From contig CAZFXS010000006.1 of the NCBI GenBank assembly GCA_964523395.1, forward strand, positions 1 to 64,000: a stretch of DNA of 64,000 nucleotides. Direction: 5' to 3'. Numbering within the stretch: position 1 is the first letter of the stretch; each line of letters opens with the position of its first letter. Below the pieces are notes generated by a model. That model saw only the letters and a list, made by a program, of their open reading frames with translations, did not search any database and was not told where the DNA came from. The stretch is from JANYJZ01 sp964523395 (GTDB lineage: Bacteria > Bacteroidota > Ignavibacteria > UBA10030 > SZUA-254). This document shows, piece after piece, positions 25,765-34,421 of the stretch. The position numbers were made by a program, and so were the translations under genes.

Positions 25765-28700
25765 TCATTTTACAACACTCAGTTTCCCTAGCGCTTCGCT
25801 TGTGTATTTTCCATCTTGCGTCTTTGCGATAACTTTATAGAGGTAGACACCGTTGGCAATAGGATCGCCGTCCCTGTCACGGCCATCCCACGGAATTTGA
25901 ACAAATTGGTCATTCAGGTTCGTTGTCCGGATTGACTGAATAAGCCGTCCGGCTACAGTAAAAATTTTAACCTCGGCATCGACACCGGTCACCTGATTAT
26001 GCGTGAATGTAAAAATCGTGGATGATGAAAATGGATTCGGGTAATTCAGCACCTGGGACAACTGCAACCCCATGCTTGTACCGACGTCAAAGACTGTCTC
26101 TTCCGTGGAAGAATTATTGTATGTATCCCACGCCCGCAAGCGAACACGATGTGTCCCCGTGCTCAGCGGGCTGAGCTGATATTCCGCAATTCCGCTTTGA
26201 TATGTATCTTTGTTGCTTCTGTAATAATTTGTCAGGTCAATGCTTTCCGCGTTTCCATCTATCCAGGCTTCTAACCGGTGACCGATACCGGCTCCGGAGG
26301 TATTTACGCCACTGACATCAGTCAGATCAGCAATAAGTAACGGCGATGTGGAGACGAGATCACCTGAACGAAATCCGCGGTTATCAAGATAAAGCTGTAT
26401 TCCGGGTCCCTGAGTATCGGAAGCAGCTGTGCTGTCTGTTCCACCTACGCGAACGTTTGTGGTATATCCGGCTCCGTCTTCAGTTGCATTCGAAAAATAA
26501 GAAACTATGCGACCAAAATCGTTACTGTAGGATATGTCTTTCGGGACAACGAAGTTCGCAACTATGGAACCATTATTAACTGATTGGTCGCCGCGGAAAA
26601 GAATATTTCCGTCAGCACGATACGTAAATGTTCCTGCAGTCGCGTCGTTGATTTGAACTGTCTTGTCAGCATCATAAACAACGACCTGCGCCTGACCGTT
26701 CAACGGTTGTATCGGACCATTAACAGTATCACGCACAGTTGCATTCACTGATACACGTTCCAGCGCTTTAATTTGCGCCGTTTGAGTCAACGATACCCCA
26801 TTGACACTATCGATAGTTGCAGAACGTTTCGGAAGGCCGATGACTAACGCCGCATCTCCGAGCAAAAAGTATTTTCTGTCGTTATCCGTTGTTCTGGATT
26901 GCTTTGTACGGTACAGAACATCCCCCAGTCTCTGCGGAAAAACACCCCCCATACTGTTCACCTGAAACATTTGGGCAAAAAAGGCCTCATTCAGCAGAAG
27001 ATTCTGGAATGCGAATACAACACGGGTTGCCGAAAGAACCCCTATAGCGCCTGCGTCTGCCATCGAAAGCAGCAACTCTCCGCCGCTCTGGTCATTGATT
27101 GCGTCAAACTGGGAAAAATTACATGTTGCCGCCACAAGAAAGAAGTATCTTCCTTTGTTATGGAGATTAGGGAAATCCGTTTCGCGGACAAAAACGTTTT
27201 CATGGCACCAAAGCCTGGGATTACCATGGCCCGAAAAATTCAGAATTACTGTTCCCTGATTGATCTGAGATGTGATTGCTTCGTTTACGGATGGTTTGCG
27301 CCTCCCGCCTGCGGAGATGACAGTAGGATATTCGAAAAGATATATTTTTCTTTTTTGAAAAAGCGGCGGGAGTTTCCTCGCAACATCTTCAGCATGACGC
27401 ACATGAATAAACCCGTTATCTTCGCCGGGAGCGGCCAGGCCATCATCACCGACAAACGTAACAAGCATTTTCCACGGATCTTTAACAGGACCGGTTTCGT
27501 ATTCAATAATTTTATCTGCCATCGTGTTTGCTTCCTGCAACGAACGAGCCGCTAACCGGCCAACACCCATGCTCACCCTGTCGGCTGACGTAAAAATGAC
27601 AAAATCATCGTCACTCGCGTATGTCAGGAGAGGTTCATACGACTCAGATGTTTCCCATGGAGGCATCCAATTTTGTCCTGTGGAAATAATTCTTTTGTAA
27701 TCGTAATCACCGTCACCGAACAGAGTAACGTATTTCGGAGGCAACGGTTTGTTGATATACAGATAGCGAAGATAATTTCTGATCGCTACCGGCGTCTGCA
27801 AGCCTCCGCCAAACTCGTTGTAAACCTGATCGGTTGTGACTACAATTGTTTTCAGAAATTCCGCACCCGGACGCTCGCGGTGGGATTTGAGTCGCAGTGC
27901 CGCCTGCAAAAATTGCGGATGTGTGATGATGATATTTTCCACCGAAGTTGTATCGCCATGTAAATCCTGATTTTGCATGCGTACCAGAGAGCCCGGCGTT
28001 TTAAATCCCGATGCACCCACAACACAAAATTCCCGGACCGAACCACCCGTCAGGCCAACCTGAAATGCACAGTTGTCACCGCTGATCTGCGGGGATGAAA
28101 TCACAATGACACTGTCAAATCTTGTTACATCAAACACCGATATCGTTCCGATAGAAAACCCGCTCGCAGAATACTGCACCGTCGCCGTCGTATCATCGGA
28201 ATGAAAATGGAATACATCTCCCTGCGCCGCAAGATTTTTTCTGTAAAAAATCTCATACCAATCGAGATATCCGTTACCAGTGGAACTTCCTGTTGAGTAC
28301 GTAAACCGCAATTGACTTTGAGGTTCGGAAAATGATGGCTGAACCGTGCGATCCAGAATACCGTCCCGTAACTGCCGCGAAAAATAACTTCCTACCTGTG
28401 TATTGCTAAGTCCGATGGAGCCAATTAACGATCCATGTTCATACACTGAAAAAGTAGAGAGAGCTGATGAGCGCGCTCCAAGATGAAACTTGTATCGGAT
28501 AGGTTTTGTGGCATCTAATCCGAAGAGCGGATGCACAAGCGTAATCTGGTCACCAACCGCAAACGACTGACCAAGCCATTCAAGTCCCGAGGAAAGCAAA
28601 TTAATCTTTTCATCTTCGCGGAATACTTTTTCCAACACCGTTTGCGGAACATACGGAGACGGAACAGACAACGAGGGAGTTTCCGACATCGTTTTTGCAG

Positions 28701-29760
28701 TTTCTCCGCCGTAGGTCAGCCAATAAATATTTGTTTCTGAAAAGTGATTTATATAATGCCAAAAAGATTTTGTGGATGGGTTATAGTTCCATCCCCGTGT
28801 TCCTTTACCGTAGAACAGGATATAGTCAGCCGCATCAAGCGAACCCTGGGTTCCTCCATCAACTACATAGATGGCATTCTGCAGCAAATCATCAATGTAT
28901 GGGGCATCAACATCCATCGGAGTTTCAAAACCGCCGTTACTAAAGATCTTTATCGTCCGCGGATCAGTTGAGGAAGAAATACCGGCATCCAACAGGGCCT
29001 GTCCGCTCAACTTATACATTCCATCTTCATTGATGGCAAACTGAAACCATGTTCCTGTAACAAGCACGCTGTTGCGCAACGGTTGAGACAAGTTTTGAGG
29101 AAAGAACGCATCTGATTGAACATCATCATTCACCGACAGTCCGCGCGTCATTTCACCGGATCTCTTTTTAACAATTTCCGCGAGACCATATGAAATGCGA
29201 ATAACAATACGATTATACTTCCTTACTATTTTTTGCCGGGGATTGTACTGAATCGGAAAGAATCTGAGCTCGCCGAGAATTTTCCCCTGGGTTTCAGCAA
29301 TGCGGTCAAGAGAAAATAAAGCAGGGGGTAAAAATCCGTTCTGTCCATATGCTATAGGATCAATCGCATAGGTGTAAACAGGGCCTTCATTACCCTCAGC
29401 AGCATCGGCAAACGGGGGCAGAACAACACCGGAAATATCTTCATAATCGGCGTTGAGAACTTCAACTGTGTTTCCGCGTTTTCCTTTCAACATTACAGTG
29501 AGAGACCGCATGAACAATTCCGGAGAACCCGGTACATACGGGACCGCGTTAATCCTTTCTTCAAAATCTAACCTTGAAAAAGACTTCCCATTGATTGAAA
29601 AATTCGACATAGCGCGATACGCCGGTGTAAATTCGAGCACGATCCCATTGGCATCCGATTGAAGGATGCGGGTGTCGTTTGCGGCGCGGGCAAGCGAGGG
29701 TAAAAAGAAACACCACGCAAGCACTGTAATAATGATGATATGTTTTCTTTCTTTTTTCAT
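25765..29760 (-). CDS. porU: PorU: type IX secretion system sortase, C25 gingipain family
   Basis: The 1331-residue protein has a signal peptide (about 1-26) and a long N-terminal beta region. A C25 caspase-fold peptidase domain follows (about 590-960), with catalytic H845 in NFSGHGNPRLW and C880 in AATCNFSQFD. Ig-like domains come next, then a C-terminal sorting-type domain (NYPNPFSSSTIF, ending LGKLSVVK). PorU removes the C-terminal signal of T9SS cargo and joins it to its surface anchor. The gene has no visible Shine-Dalgarno sequence; an intrinsic terminator hairpin ends only 13 bases before its ATG, suggesting expression depends on read-through. Confidence 0.95.
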   Translation of the reverse strand: MKKERKHIIIITVLAWCFFLPSLARAANDTRILQSDANGIVLEFTPAYRAMSNFSINGKSFSRLDFEERINAVPYVPGSPELFMRSLTVMLKGKRGNTVEVLNADYEDISGVVLPPFADAAEGNEGPVYTYAIDPIAYGQNGFLPPALFSLDRIAETQGKILGELRFFPIQYNPRQKIVRKYNRIVIRISYGLAEIVKKRSGEMTRGLSVNDDVQSDAFFPQNLSQPLRNSVLVTGTWFQFAINEDGMYKLSGQALLDAGISSSTDPRTIKIFSNGGFETPMDVDAPYIDDLLQNAIYVVDGGTQGSLDAADYILFYGKGTRGWNYNPSTKSFWHYINHFSETNIYWLTYGGETAKTMSETPSLSVPSPYVPQTVLEKVFREDEKINLLSSGLEWLGQSFAVGDQITLVHPLFGLDATKPIRYKFHLGARSSALSTFSVYEHGSLIGSIGLSNTQVGSYFSRQLRDGILDRTVQPSFSEPQSQLRFTYSTGSSTGNGYLDWYEIFYRKNLAAQGDVFHFHSDDTTATVQYSASGFSIGTISVFDVTRFDSVIVISSPQISGDNCAFQVGLTGGSVREFCVVGASGFKTPGSLVRMQNQDLHGDTTSVENIIITHPQFLQAALRLKSHRERPGAEFLKTIVVTTDQVYNEFGGGLQTPVAIRNYLRYLYINKPLPPKYVTLFGDGDYDYKRIISTGQNWMPPWETSESYEPLLTYASDDDFVIFTSADRVSMGVGRLAARSLQEANTMADKIIEYETGPVKDPWKMLVTFVGDDGLAAPGEDNGFIHVRHAEDVARKLPPLFQKRKIYLFEYPTVISAGGRRKPSVNEAITSQINQGTVILNFSGHGNPRLWCHENVFVRETDFPNLHNKGRYFFLVAATCNFSQFDAINDQSGGELLLSMADAGAIGVLSATRVVFAFQNLLLNEAFFAQMFQVNSMGGVFPQRLGDVLYRTKQSRTTDNDRKYFLLGDAALVIGLPKRSATIDSVNGVSLTQTAQIKALERVSVNATVRDTVNGPIQPLNGQAQVVVYDADKTVQINDATAGTFTYRADGNILFRGDQSVNNGSIVANFVVPKDISYSNDFGRIVSYFSNATEDGAGYTTNVRVGGTDSTAASDTQGPGIQLYLDNRGFRSGDLVSTSPLLIADLTDVSGVNTSGAGIGHRLEAWIDGNAESIDLTNYYRSNKDTYQSGIAEYQLSPLSTGTHRVRLRAWDTYNNSSTEETVFDVGTSMGLQLSQVLNYPNPFSSSTIFTFTHNQVTGVDAEVKIFTVAGRLIQSIRTTNLNDQFVQIPWDGRDRDGDPIANGVYLYKVIAKTQDGKYTSEALGKLSVVK

Positions 29761-29772
29761 TCAAAATAAAAA

Positions 29773-29804
29773 AACCGAATGCCAGAAATCCCTGACATTC
29801 GGTT
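29773..29804 (-). terminator. Intrinsic terminator directly upstream of porU
   Basis: In the minus-strand RNA, AACCGAATGTCAG (29804-29792) pairs with CTGGCATTCGGTT (29785-29773) over 13 positions with one G-U pair and a six-base loop. Seven T residues follow (29774-29768, two of them in the stem). It can only end transcripts coming from the leader region, because the gene above it runs the other way. Confidence 0.8.
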
Positions 29805-29981
29805 ATAAGGCTTATACCGGAGCCCATCGCAGATGCCAAAGGTTTCGTTTTCTTTCCTCGCATCCCGAATATTATCTCGGGAGAAGAGGTCGCGTAAGCT
29901 ATTTTTCACGCGTGAACTTGAGACTAACCTTTAACAAAAATCCGCTATACGTACTCCAATGTGTATAATCTGAAAAAATCT
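29773..29981 (-). ncRNA. Structured leader RNA or small RNA upstream of porU, class unknown
   Basis: Between a strong promoter and an intrinsic terminator lies about 200 nt of sequence with several potential helices: CGCGT/ACGCG around 29910-29890, CCTC/GAGG enclosing TCCCGA/TCGGGA (29886-29862), and GGCT/AGCC (29823-29808). A competing helix CGGTATAA (29819-29812) with TTATAACCG (29808-29800) would use bases of the terminator's 5' arm. This is the layout of a terminator/antiterminator switch. I could not match it to a riboswitch class, 6S, SRP RNA, tmRNA or RNase P. It may be an attenuator for porU-porV or an independent small RNA. Confidence 0.5.
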
Positions 29982-29987
29982 GAAGCT

Positions 29988-30016
29988 AATATAGAGAATG
30001 TTTAAGTTATTGTCAA
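29988..30016 (-). promoter_or_regulatory. Strong promoter for the porU leader RNA
   Basis: TTGACA (30016-30011), a 17-base spacer and TATATT (29993-29988) give a near-consensus sigma70-type promoter. The expected start is about 29981, some 220 bases before the porU ATG. Confidence 0.7.
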
Positions 30017-30030
30017 GATGTGAGTTGATT

Positions 30031-30058
30031 TTGAGCCACAAAATTTGTAGATTATGAT
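30031..30058 (+). promoter_or_regulatory. Divergent promoter for the GT5-domain gene
   Basis: TTGAGC (30031-30036), 16 bases, then TATGAT (30053-30058). It lies back to back with the porU leader promoter and would start transcription about 30 bases before the ATG at 30096. Confidence 0.5.
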
Positions 30059-30095
30059 AGAATTTTACCGATTTACTTAATTTCGTTAATCCCGC

Positions 30096-30953
30096 ATGTC
30101 CAAGAACATTGGTGTTCTGTTTGTAGCAAGCGAAGCTGACCCGTTTATTAAAACCGGAACTATTGGCGATCTTGCAGGAAATCTCCCAAAATCTATAAAG
30201 GCTCAGGGACATGATATCCGCGTTATGCTTCCCGGATACAGCTCTATCAATAACCGCCGCTTCCAGATTCATAACCTCTTACGGATGAAGGATATACAGA
30301 TTCCTGTCGGCGGAACCACTGAACACGCCAATATCCGCTCTTCGTACCTTAATGGCGACAGCCAGAAAGTATTGGTGTATTTCCTCGCCAACGAACGGTA
30401 TTATAACAGGCAGGGGCTCTATTTTCATCCTGACTCGAAGAAATATTTTTCGGACAATGATGAACGGTTTATCTTTTTCTGTCGTGGAGTTCTTGAAACA
30501 CTCAAACGGCTCCAATGGCAGCCTCAGATTATCCATTGTAATGACTGGCAATGCGGTCTGATCCCCGCTTATCTGAAATCACTCTATAAGAATGACCCTT
30601 ACTTCAAGAATGTAAAGACTGTTTTTACTGTGTACAGTCTTGCGTCATATGCGAGTTTCCCAAAAAGTTCTTTTGAAAAAGCAGGACTGCCTTCAAGTCT
30701 GTTCGACGGCAACGGGTCCGCGAAGCTGAATTTTCTGAATGCGGGCTTGACATTTGCCGATGTCGTAACAACATTCGGCAGCAAAGCTGATAAAGGAATC
30801 CGTGTATCGCCACAGGATGGCATGGAAAAAATCCTGCACACGCGAAAAAATGAAATCGTTTCGATGAACGGCGATTCTTACAACGGCAGCACGCAGGAAA
30901 TCCTCGCGCAAAAATTTATAGATGTCTACCGTGATCTGGTGAAGCACAATTAA
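30096..30953 (+). CDS. Glycogen/starch synthase N-terminal domain protein (GT5-like, half length)
   Basis: The 285-residue protein begins with IGVLFVASEADPFIKTGTIGDLAGNLP, the GT5 glycogen synthase N-terminal motif (normally KxGGLADV; here KTGTIGDL). It includes the usual IIHCNDWQCGLIPAYL block. The second Rossmann domain, which binds ADP-glucose in full-length synthases of about 480 residues, is missing, and a proper stop is present. Half-length proteins of this type are known in Bacteroidota, so this is probably a stable form rather than a broken gene. A sugar-transfer role is doubtful; a binding or regulatory role is an inference. Its stop overlaps the next start (TAATG). Confidence 0.75.
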   Translation: MSKNIGVLFVASEADPFIKTGTIGDLAGNLPKSIKAQGHDIRVMLPGYSSINNRRFQIHNLLRMKDIQIPVGGTTEHANIRSSYLNGDSQKVLVYFLANERYYNRQGLYFHPDSKKYFSDNDERFIFFCRGVLETLKRLQWQPQIIHCNDWQCGLIPAYLKSLYKNDPYFKNVKTVFTVYSLASYASFPKSSFEKAGLPSSLFDGNGSAKLNFLNAGLTFADVVTTFGSKADKGIRVSPQDGMEKILHTRKNEIVSMNGDSYNGSTQEILAQKFIDVYRDLVKHN

Positions 30954-31525
30954 TGGGCCGGATCGGGATTTTTCTTGACCGCGACGGCACCATCAATGAA
31001 GAAGTTGACTATCTTTCCTCCCCAAACGACCTCCGGTTAATAGACGGTTCCGCAGACGCAATTAGAATTGCCAACGAGCTTGGTGTTGTCGTGTGCGTAG
31101 TAACAAATCAGTCAGGAATTGCGCGGGGCATACTTACGGAACAACAACTTGAAGTGATACATGACGCGCTGAGAGCACTCCTTGCCCGGCACAACGCACA
31201 TGTCGACGCGATTTACTATTGCCCGCACCATCCGACATTGGGAGATGCACGTTACCGTAACGATTGCGATTGCAGAAAACCGAATACAGGAATGATAACC
31301 AGGGCCGTGAAAGAATTTGGCATCGATACAAAACAATCGTTCGTCATAGGCGACAGGATGATAGACATTCAACTGGGCAACGCCATAGGAGCAACCCCGA
31401 TTTTAGTGAAGACCGGATACGGTTCTGTTGAATCGGCAAATACATCCGATCAAAAGATTGCGTATATTGCAGAAAACCTGTACGACGCCATGCAGTTTGT
31501 CAAACAAAAGATTCACGTCAATTAA
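30953..31525 (+). CDS. gmhB: D-glycero-D-manno-heptose-1,7-bisphosphate 7-phosphatase (GmhB-like HAD phosphatase)
   Basis: The 190-residue HAD phosphatase has FLDRDGTINEE with nucleophile D9 and D11, TNQSGIARG, and the GmhB zinc site C90, H92, C105, C107 in CPHHP...NDCDC. The acidic GDRMIDIQ loop follows. It removes the 7-phosphate of heptose bisphosphate during ADP-heptose synthesis for LPS core. A histidinol-phosphatase role is the main alternative. It overlaps the previous gene by one base. Confidence 0.85.
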   Translation: MGRIGIFLDRDGTINEEVDYLSSPNDLRLIDGSADAIRIANELGVVVCVVTNQSGIARGILTEQQLEVIHDALRALLARHNAHVDAIYYCPHHPTLGDARYRNDCDCRKPNTGMITRAVKEFGIDTKQSFVIGDRMIDIQLGNAIGATPILVKTGYGSVESANTSDQKIAYIAENLYDAMQFVKQKIHVN

Positions 31526-31545
31526 TTTCTTTAGTTATTTCTCGC

Positions 31546-32688
31546 ATGAAACATTCTATTCTCTCCGCCGGCATTTTCATTTCCATCCTTTTCTGGTTTG
31601 TATCATGCAGTGATGAACCAAACGCAACAGGGATCGGTATCATTCCCGATACGCTTCACATTGAATCGATCGTTTCCGCTTCCACCGGCGACACGACCGT
31701 GTTAGTACGGATCGGAGGTTTTTCCTCTTCACTTCTCACCGGCAAAACAGGAACGTACGAAGCAAGAACAATAATGGAATTTGTCATCTCAGGATACAGC
31801 TCCTCTTTTATCATAGACTCCGCAGTTGTTAATCTTCGCCTCAATTACAAGTTTGTTGACTCGGTTGGCGCACTTGGTTTTCAGGCACATAATATGGCAC
31901 GGACATGGGACAGAAGCACATTTACATGGGATAGCGTCGCAGGCTCCTATGATGCAACACCCTCAGGCTCATTCCTCAAATCCATTACACCGCAGGATAC
32001 AGTTATTTCATTCAAACTGGATACTGCACTAGCTCGGTCATGGTGGCAAAACGGAAGCGGTTCAATGATGTTTGTTCCATCCGCAGGCACAGCCATTGTT
32101 GCGGGATTTTCGAACGTTCTCTCGGCTGACCAGGATTCCAGGCCGGAACTTGTTATCAGCTACCGCAATACCGCCGATACAACCGACACGACACTCACAA
32201 TAAAAAGGCGAACAGTTCGCGCGGTGTTTGTGGCAGGAGATGATATTACATCGGCCCCGACCGGATCGTATGTTCAATCAGGGATTAGCAGAAGATGTAT
32301 TCTCCAGTTTGACTCGCTTGCTGTCCCCCCTTTGGCAAGCATTACGGAAGCCGTACTCGAAGTAGCAGTCGACAATTCAAACTCATTGACAAATTCCTTC
32401 ACGCGTGACAGTGTCTACGTGCATATGCTGAGACGATTGTCTCCCCCGTATGATTCACTCGCGTTGCAAATTATCTGCAAACCCGTTACTGAATCCGGGC
32501 AAAAGTATTTTCGGGCAGATATCAGGCCAATCGTTCAGCAATGGATAAGTCGCGAACCGAATGTAGGGTTGCTGCTTCGCACATACAGTGAATTTACTTC
32601 ACTGGATAAATTCGCAATCTATAATTCTGCCAGCTCTGAAATGCTGAGGCCTAAAATTAAAATCACATATACCCAGCTGCCGAAATGA
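31546..32688 (+). CDS. DNRLRE-domain lipoprotein
   Basis: The 380-residue protein starts with a lipoprotein signal (ISILFWFVSCSDEP; Cys22). Two DNRLRE-type jellyroll regions follow (about 40-215 and 225-378): each has an N-terminal beta strand, an ARTIMEF/RRCILQF-type core, and ends in a PELVISY or PKIKITY strand. DNRLRE domains are structural parts of secreted cell-wall or surface proteins; the role here is unknown. Its stop overlaps the next start by four bases (ATGA), so it probably works with the outer-membrane protein that follows. Confidence 0.75.
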   Translation: MKHSILSAGIFISILFWFVSCSDEPNATGIGIIPDTLHIESIVSASTGDTTVLVRIGGFSSSLLTGKTGTYEARTIMEFVISGYSSSFIIDSAVVNLRLNYKFVDSVGALGFQAHNMARTWDRSTFTWDSVAGSYDATPSGSFLKSITPQDTVISFKLDTALARSWWQNGSGSMMFVPSAGTAIVAGFSNVLSADQDSRPELVISYRNTADTTDTTLTIKRRTVRAVFVAGDDITSAPTGSYVQSGISRRCILQFDSLAVPPLASITEAVLEVAVDNSNSLTNSFTRDSVYVHMLRRLSPPYDSLALQIICKPVTESGQKYFRADIRPIVQQWISREPNVGLLLRTYSEFTSLDKFAIYNSASSEMLRPKIKITYTQLPK

Positions 32689-33950
32689 ATAAGATCAAAT
32701 ATCGTCTCTTCACATTTGCATCACTGATATTCATTGTTACTGTTCAGCTTATTGCAGGCAATGGCGGATCAGGTTATTCGCGTTTCGGCATCGGCGATAT
32801 CCGCTCCGGGTATTCGGCGCAGACAATGGGAATGTCCAATACCGGGCTCTCCATCCTCTCGGGGACTTATATCAATTCAAGCAATCCTGCCGCATGGACA
32901 AAAATTATCCGAACACGATATACTGTCGGGGCATTATATGAAGGCTATTCTTCTTCCGATGGAACTTCTTCCACCTTTTTAAGCTCGGCAGAATTCAACG
33001 GTGCAATGATTGCGATCCCTGTTTCTCCCAGGAACGGCATTGTCCTTGCCACCGGATTGACTCCGTACAGTAAAGTCAATTACAACATTCTTTCCTCATA
33101 TAGTCAGTCGAATTTAGATTACACATTACGATATCGTGGTGAAGGCGGACTAACGCAGGCACACCTTGGAATTTCCGGGACCGTGGATAACGTTGTTCAT
33201 CTCGGTGTAAAATTGAATTATTATTTCGGTACCCTCCGGCATACAGTCCTGCAGGAGTTTTCGATGTCACAATATTCCAACGCGGAAGTTATTCGTTCGA
33301 CGCAATTGCGCGGCACAGGATTTACTTTTGGAACAGTGTACAGCGGACTCTCCTCGCTAATGAATTTGTCTGAAAATGAAAGCTTTACCATCGGAGGATT
33401 TATTTCCACACCGACAAACCTCTCTGCTGAACGGGAAGATTATTTCAGTTATACCGGCGGTGGAGTCACCACGCGTGATACATCCACGATGATAAGCGGT
33501 GAAACCCGTCTGCCTGTGGCGTTCGGCATCGGAATATCATACGGAGGCGAACGGATGTTGTTTGGAGCCGATGTTCTCTATCAAAACTGGAATGCTTACA
33601 CTGAATATGGTGTTGATGTACCCGAAACACGCGACAGTTACCGTTACAGCGTGGGCGCGGAGGTGTTGCCAAAGCGCGATATTACCGCACCATTTACGCA
33701 ACGGATTGCATATCGTCTCGGTGCATTTTATCATCAGACATATTACCAGATACAGAACAAACCGATTAACGAATTAGGATTTTCCGGGGGTGCGGGAATT
33801 CCCGTGTTTGGTGATACACGGTTGCATATTGCGGCAGAATACGCATTCAGAGGAACCACAGACAAACAGCTGCAAAAAGATAACATTCTCAGATTATCAT
33901 TTACACTCAGCGGCGGAGAGTTATGGTTTGTCCGCCCGGCTGAAGAATAA
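32685..33950 (+). CDS. Putative outer-membrane beta-barrel protein
   Basis: The 421-residue protein has a signal peptide (about 1-25). Its N-terminal GGSGYSRFGIGDIRSGYSAQTMGMSNTG pattern and SSNPAAWTKI recall the FadL/PorV-like barrels of Bacteroidota. The rest consists of alternating amphipathic strands with Tyr/Ser/Gly-rich turns. No transport substrate can be inferred. It is coupled to the preceding DNRLRE lipoprotein by an ATGA overlap and followed 14 bases later by rpiB. Confidence 0.7.
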   Translation: MNKIKYRLFTFASLIFIVTVQLIAGNGGSGYSRFGIGDIRSGYSAQTMGMSNTGLSILSGTYINSSNPAAWTKIIRTRYTVGALYEGYSSSDGTSSTFLSSAEFNGAMIAIPVSPRNGIVLATGLTPYSKVNYNILSSYSQSNLDYTLRYRGEGGLTQAHLGISGTVDNVVHLGVKLNYYFGTLRHTVLQEFSMSQYSNAEVIRSTQLRGTGFTFGTVYSGLSSLMNLSENESFTIGGFISTPTNLSAEREDYFSYTGGGVTTRDTSTMISGETRLPVAFGIGISYGGERMLFGADVLYQNWNAYTEYGVDVPETRDSYRYSVGAEVLPKRDITAPFTQRIAYRLGAFYHQTYYQIQNKPINELGFSGGAGIPVFGDTRLHIAAEYAFRGTTDKQLQKDNILRLSFTLSGGELWFVRPAEE

Positions 33951-33964
33951 CTTCAAAAAATTGT

Positions 33965-34402
33965 ATGATTGCAATCGGAGCAGACCACGCAGGTTTCGAG
34001 TACAAAGAAAAGCTCAAACAGCTTTTAACATCAATGGGACTGGAGTTCCGTGATTTCGGAACACAGTCAACTGAATCAACAGATTACCCGGATTATGCTC
34101 ACAGCGTTGCGGAAGCGGTTTCTGCCGGAAAAGCGGAATTCGGAATACTTGTCTGCGGAACCGGCATCGGGATGTCGATTGTCGCAAACAAACACGATAA
34201 CGTGCGTGCGGCAAATGTAGAATCGTCTGAAGCGGCAAAACTCGCGCGCGAACATAACAATGCAAACGTTCTTGCCATCGGCGCGCGGCTGACACACTGG
34301 GAAAAAGCAAAGGAAATTATCGCGACATTCCTGCAAACAAGATTTGAAGGCGGACGCCATCAGCGGCGCGTCGATAAGATTCACACGTTAACCAACCTCT
34401 AG
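33965..34402 (+). CDS. rpiB: Ribose-5-phosphate isomerase B
   Basis: The 145-residue protein has the RpiB/LacAB fold signatures IGADHAGFEYKE (Asp and His of the active site), SVAEAVSAGKAEFGILVCGTGIGMSI with the catalytic Cys, and a C-terminal NANVLAIGAR block. It interconverts ribose 5-phosphate and ribulose 5-phosphate. It lies in a plus-strand run with glyA, tatC and a prenyl synthase. Confidence 0.93.
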   Translation: MIAIGADHAGFEYKEKLKQLLTSMGLEFRDFGTQSTESTDYPDYAHSVAEAVSAGKAEFGILVCGTGIGMSIVANKHDNVRAANVESSEAAKLAREHNNANVLAIGARLTHWEKAKEIIATFLQTRFEGGRHQRRVDKIHTLTNL

Positions 34403-34421
34403 ATTACTGAAAGCAACCCTC

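Noticed and set aside
29773..29981. Identity as 6S RNA, SRP RNA, tmRNA, RNase P RNA or a cyclic-di-GMP riboswitch
   Set aside because: None of their conserved core motifs could be found in the leader; it is left as unknown.
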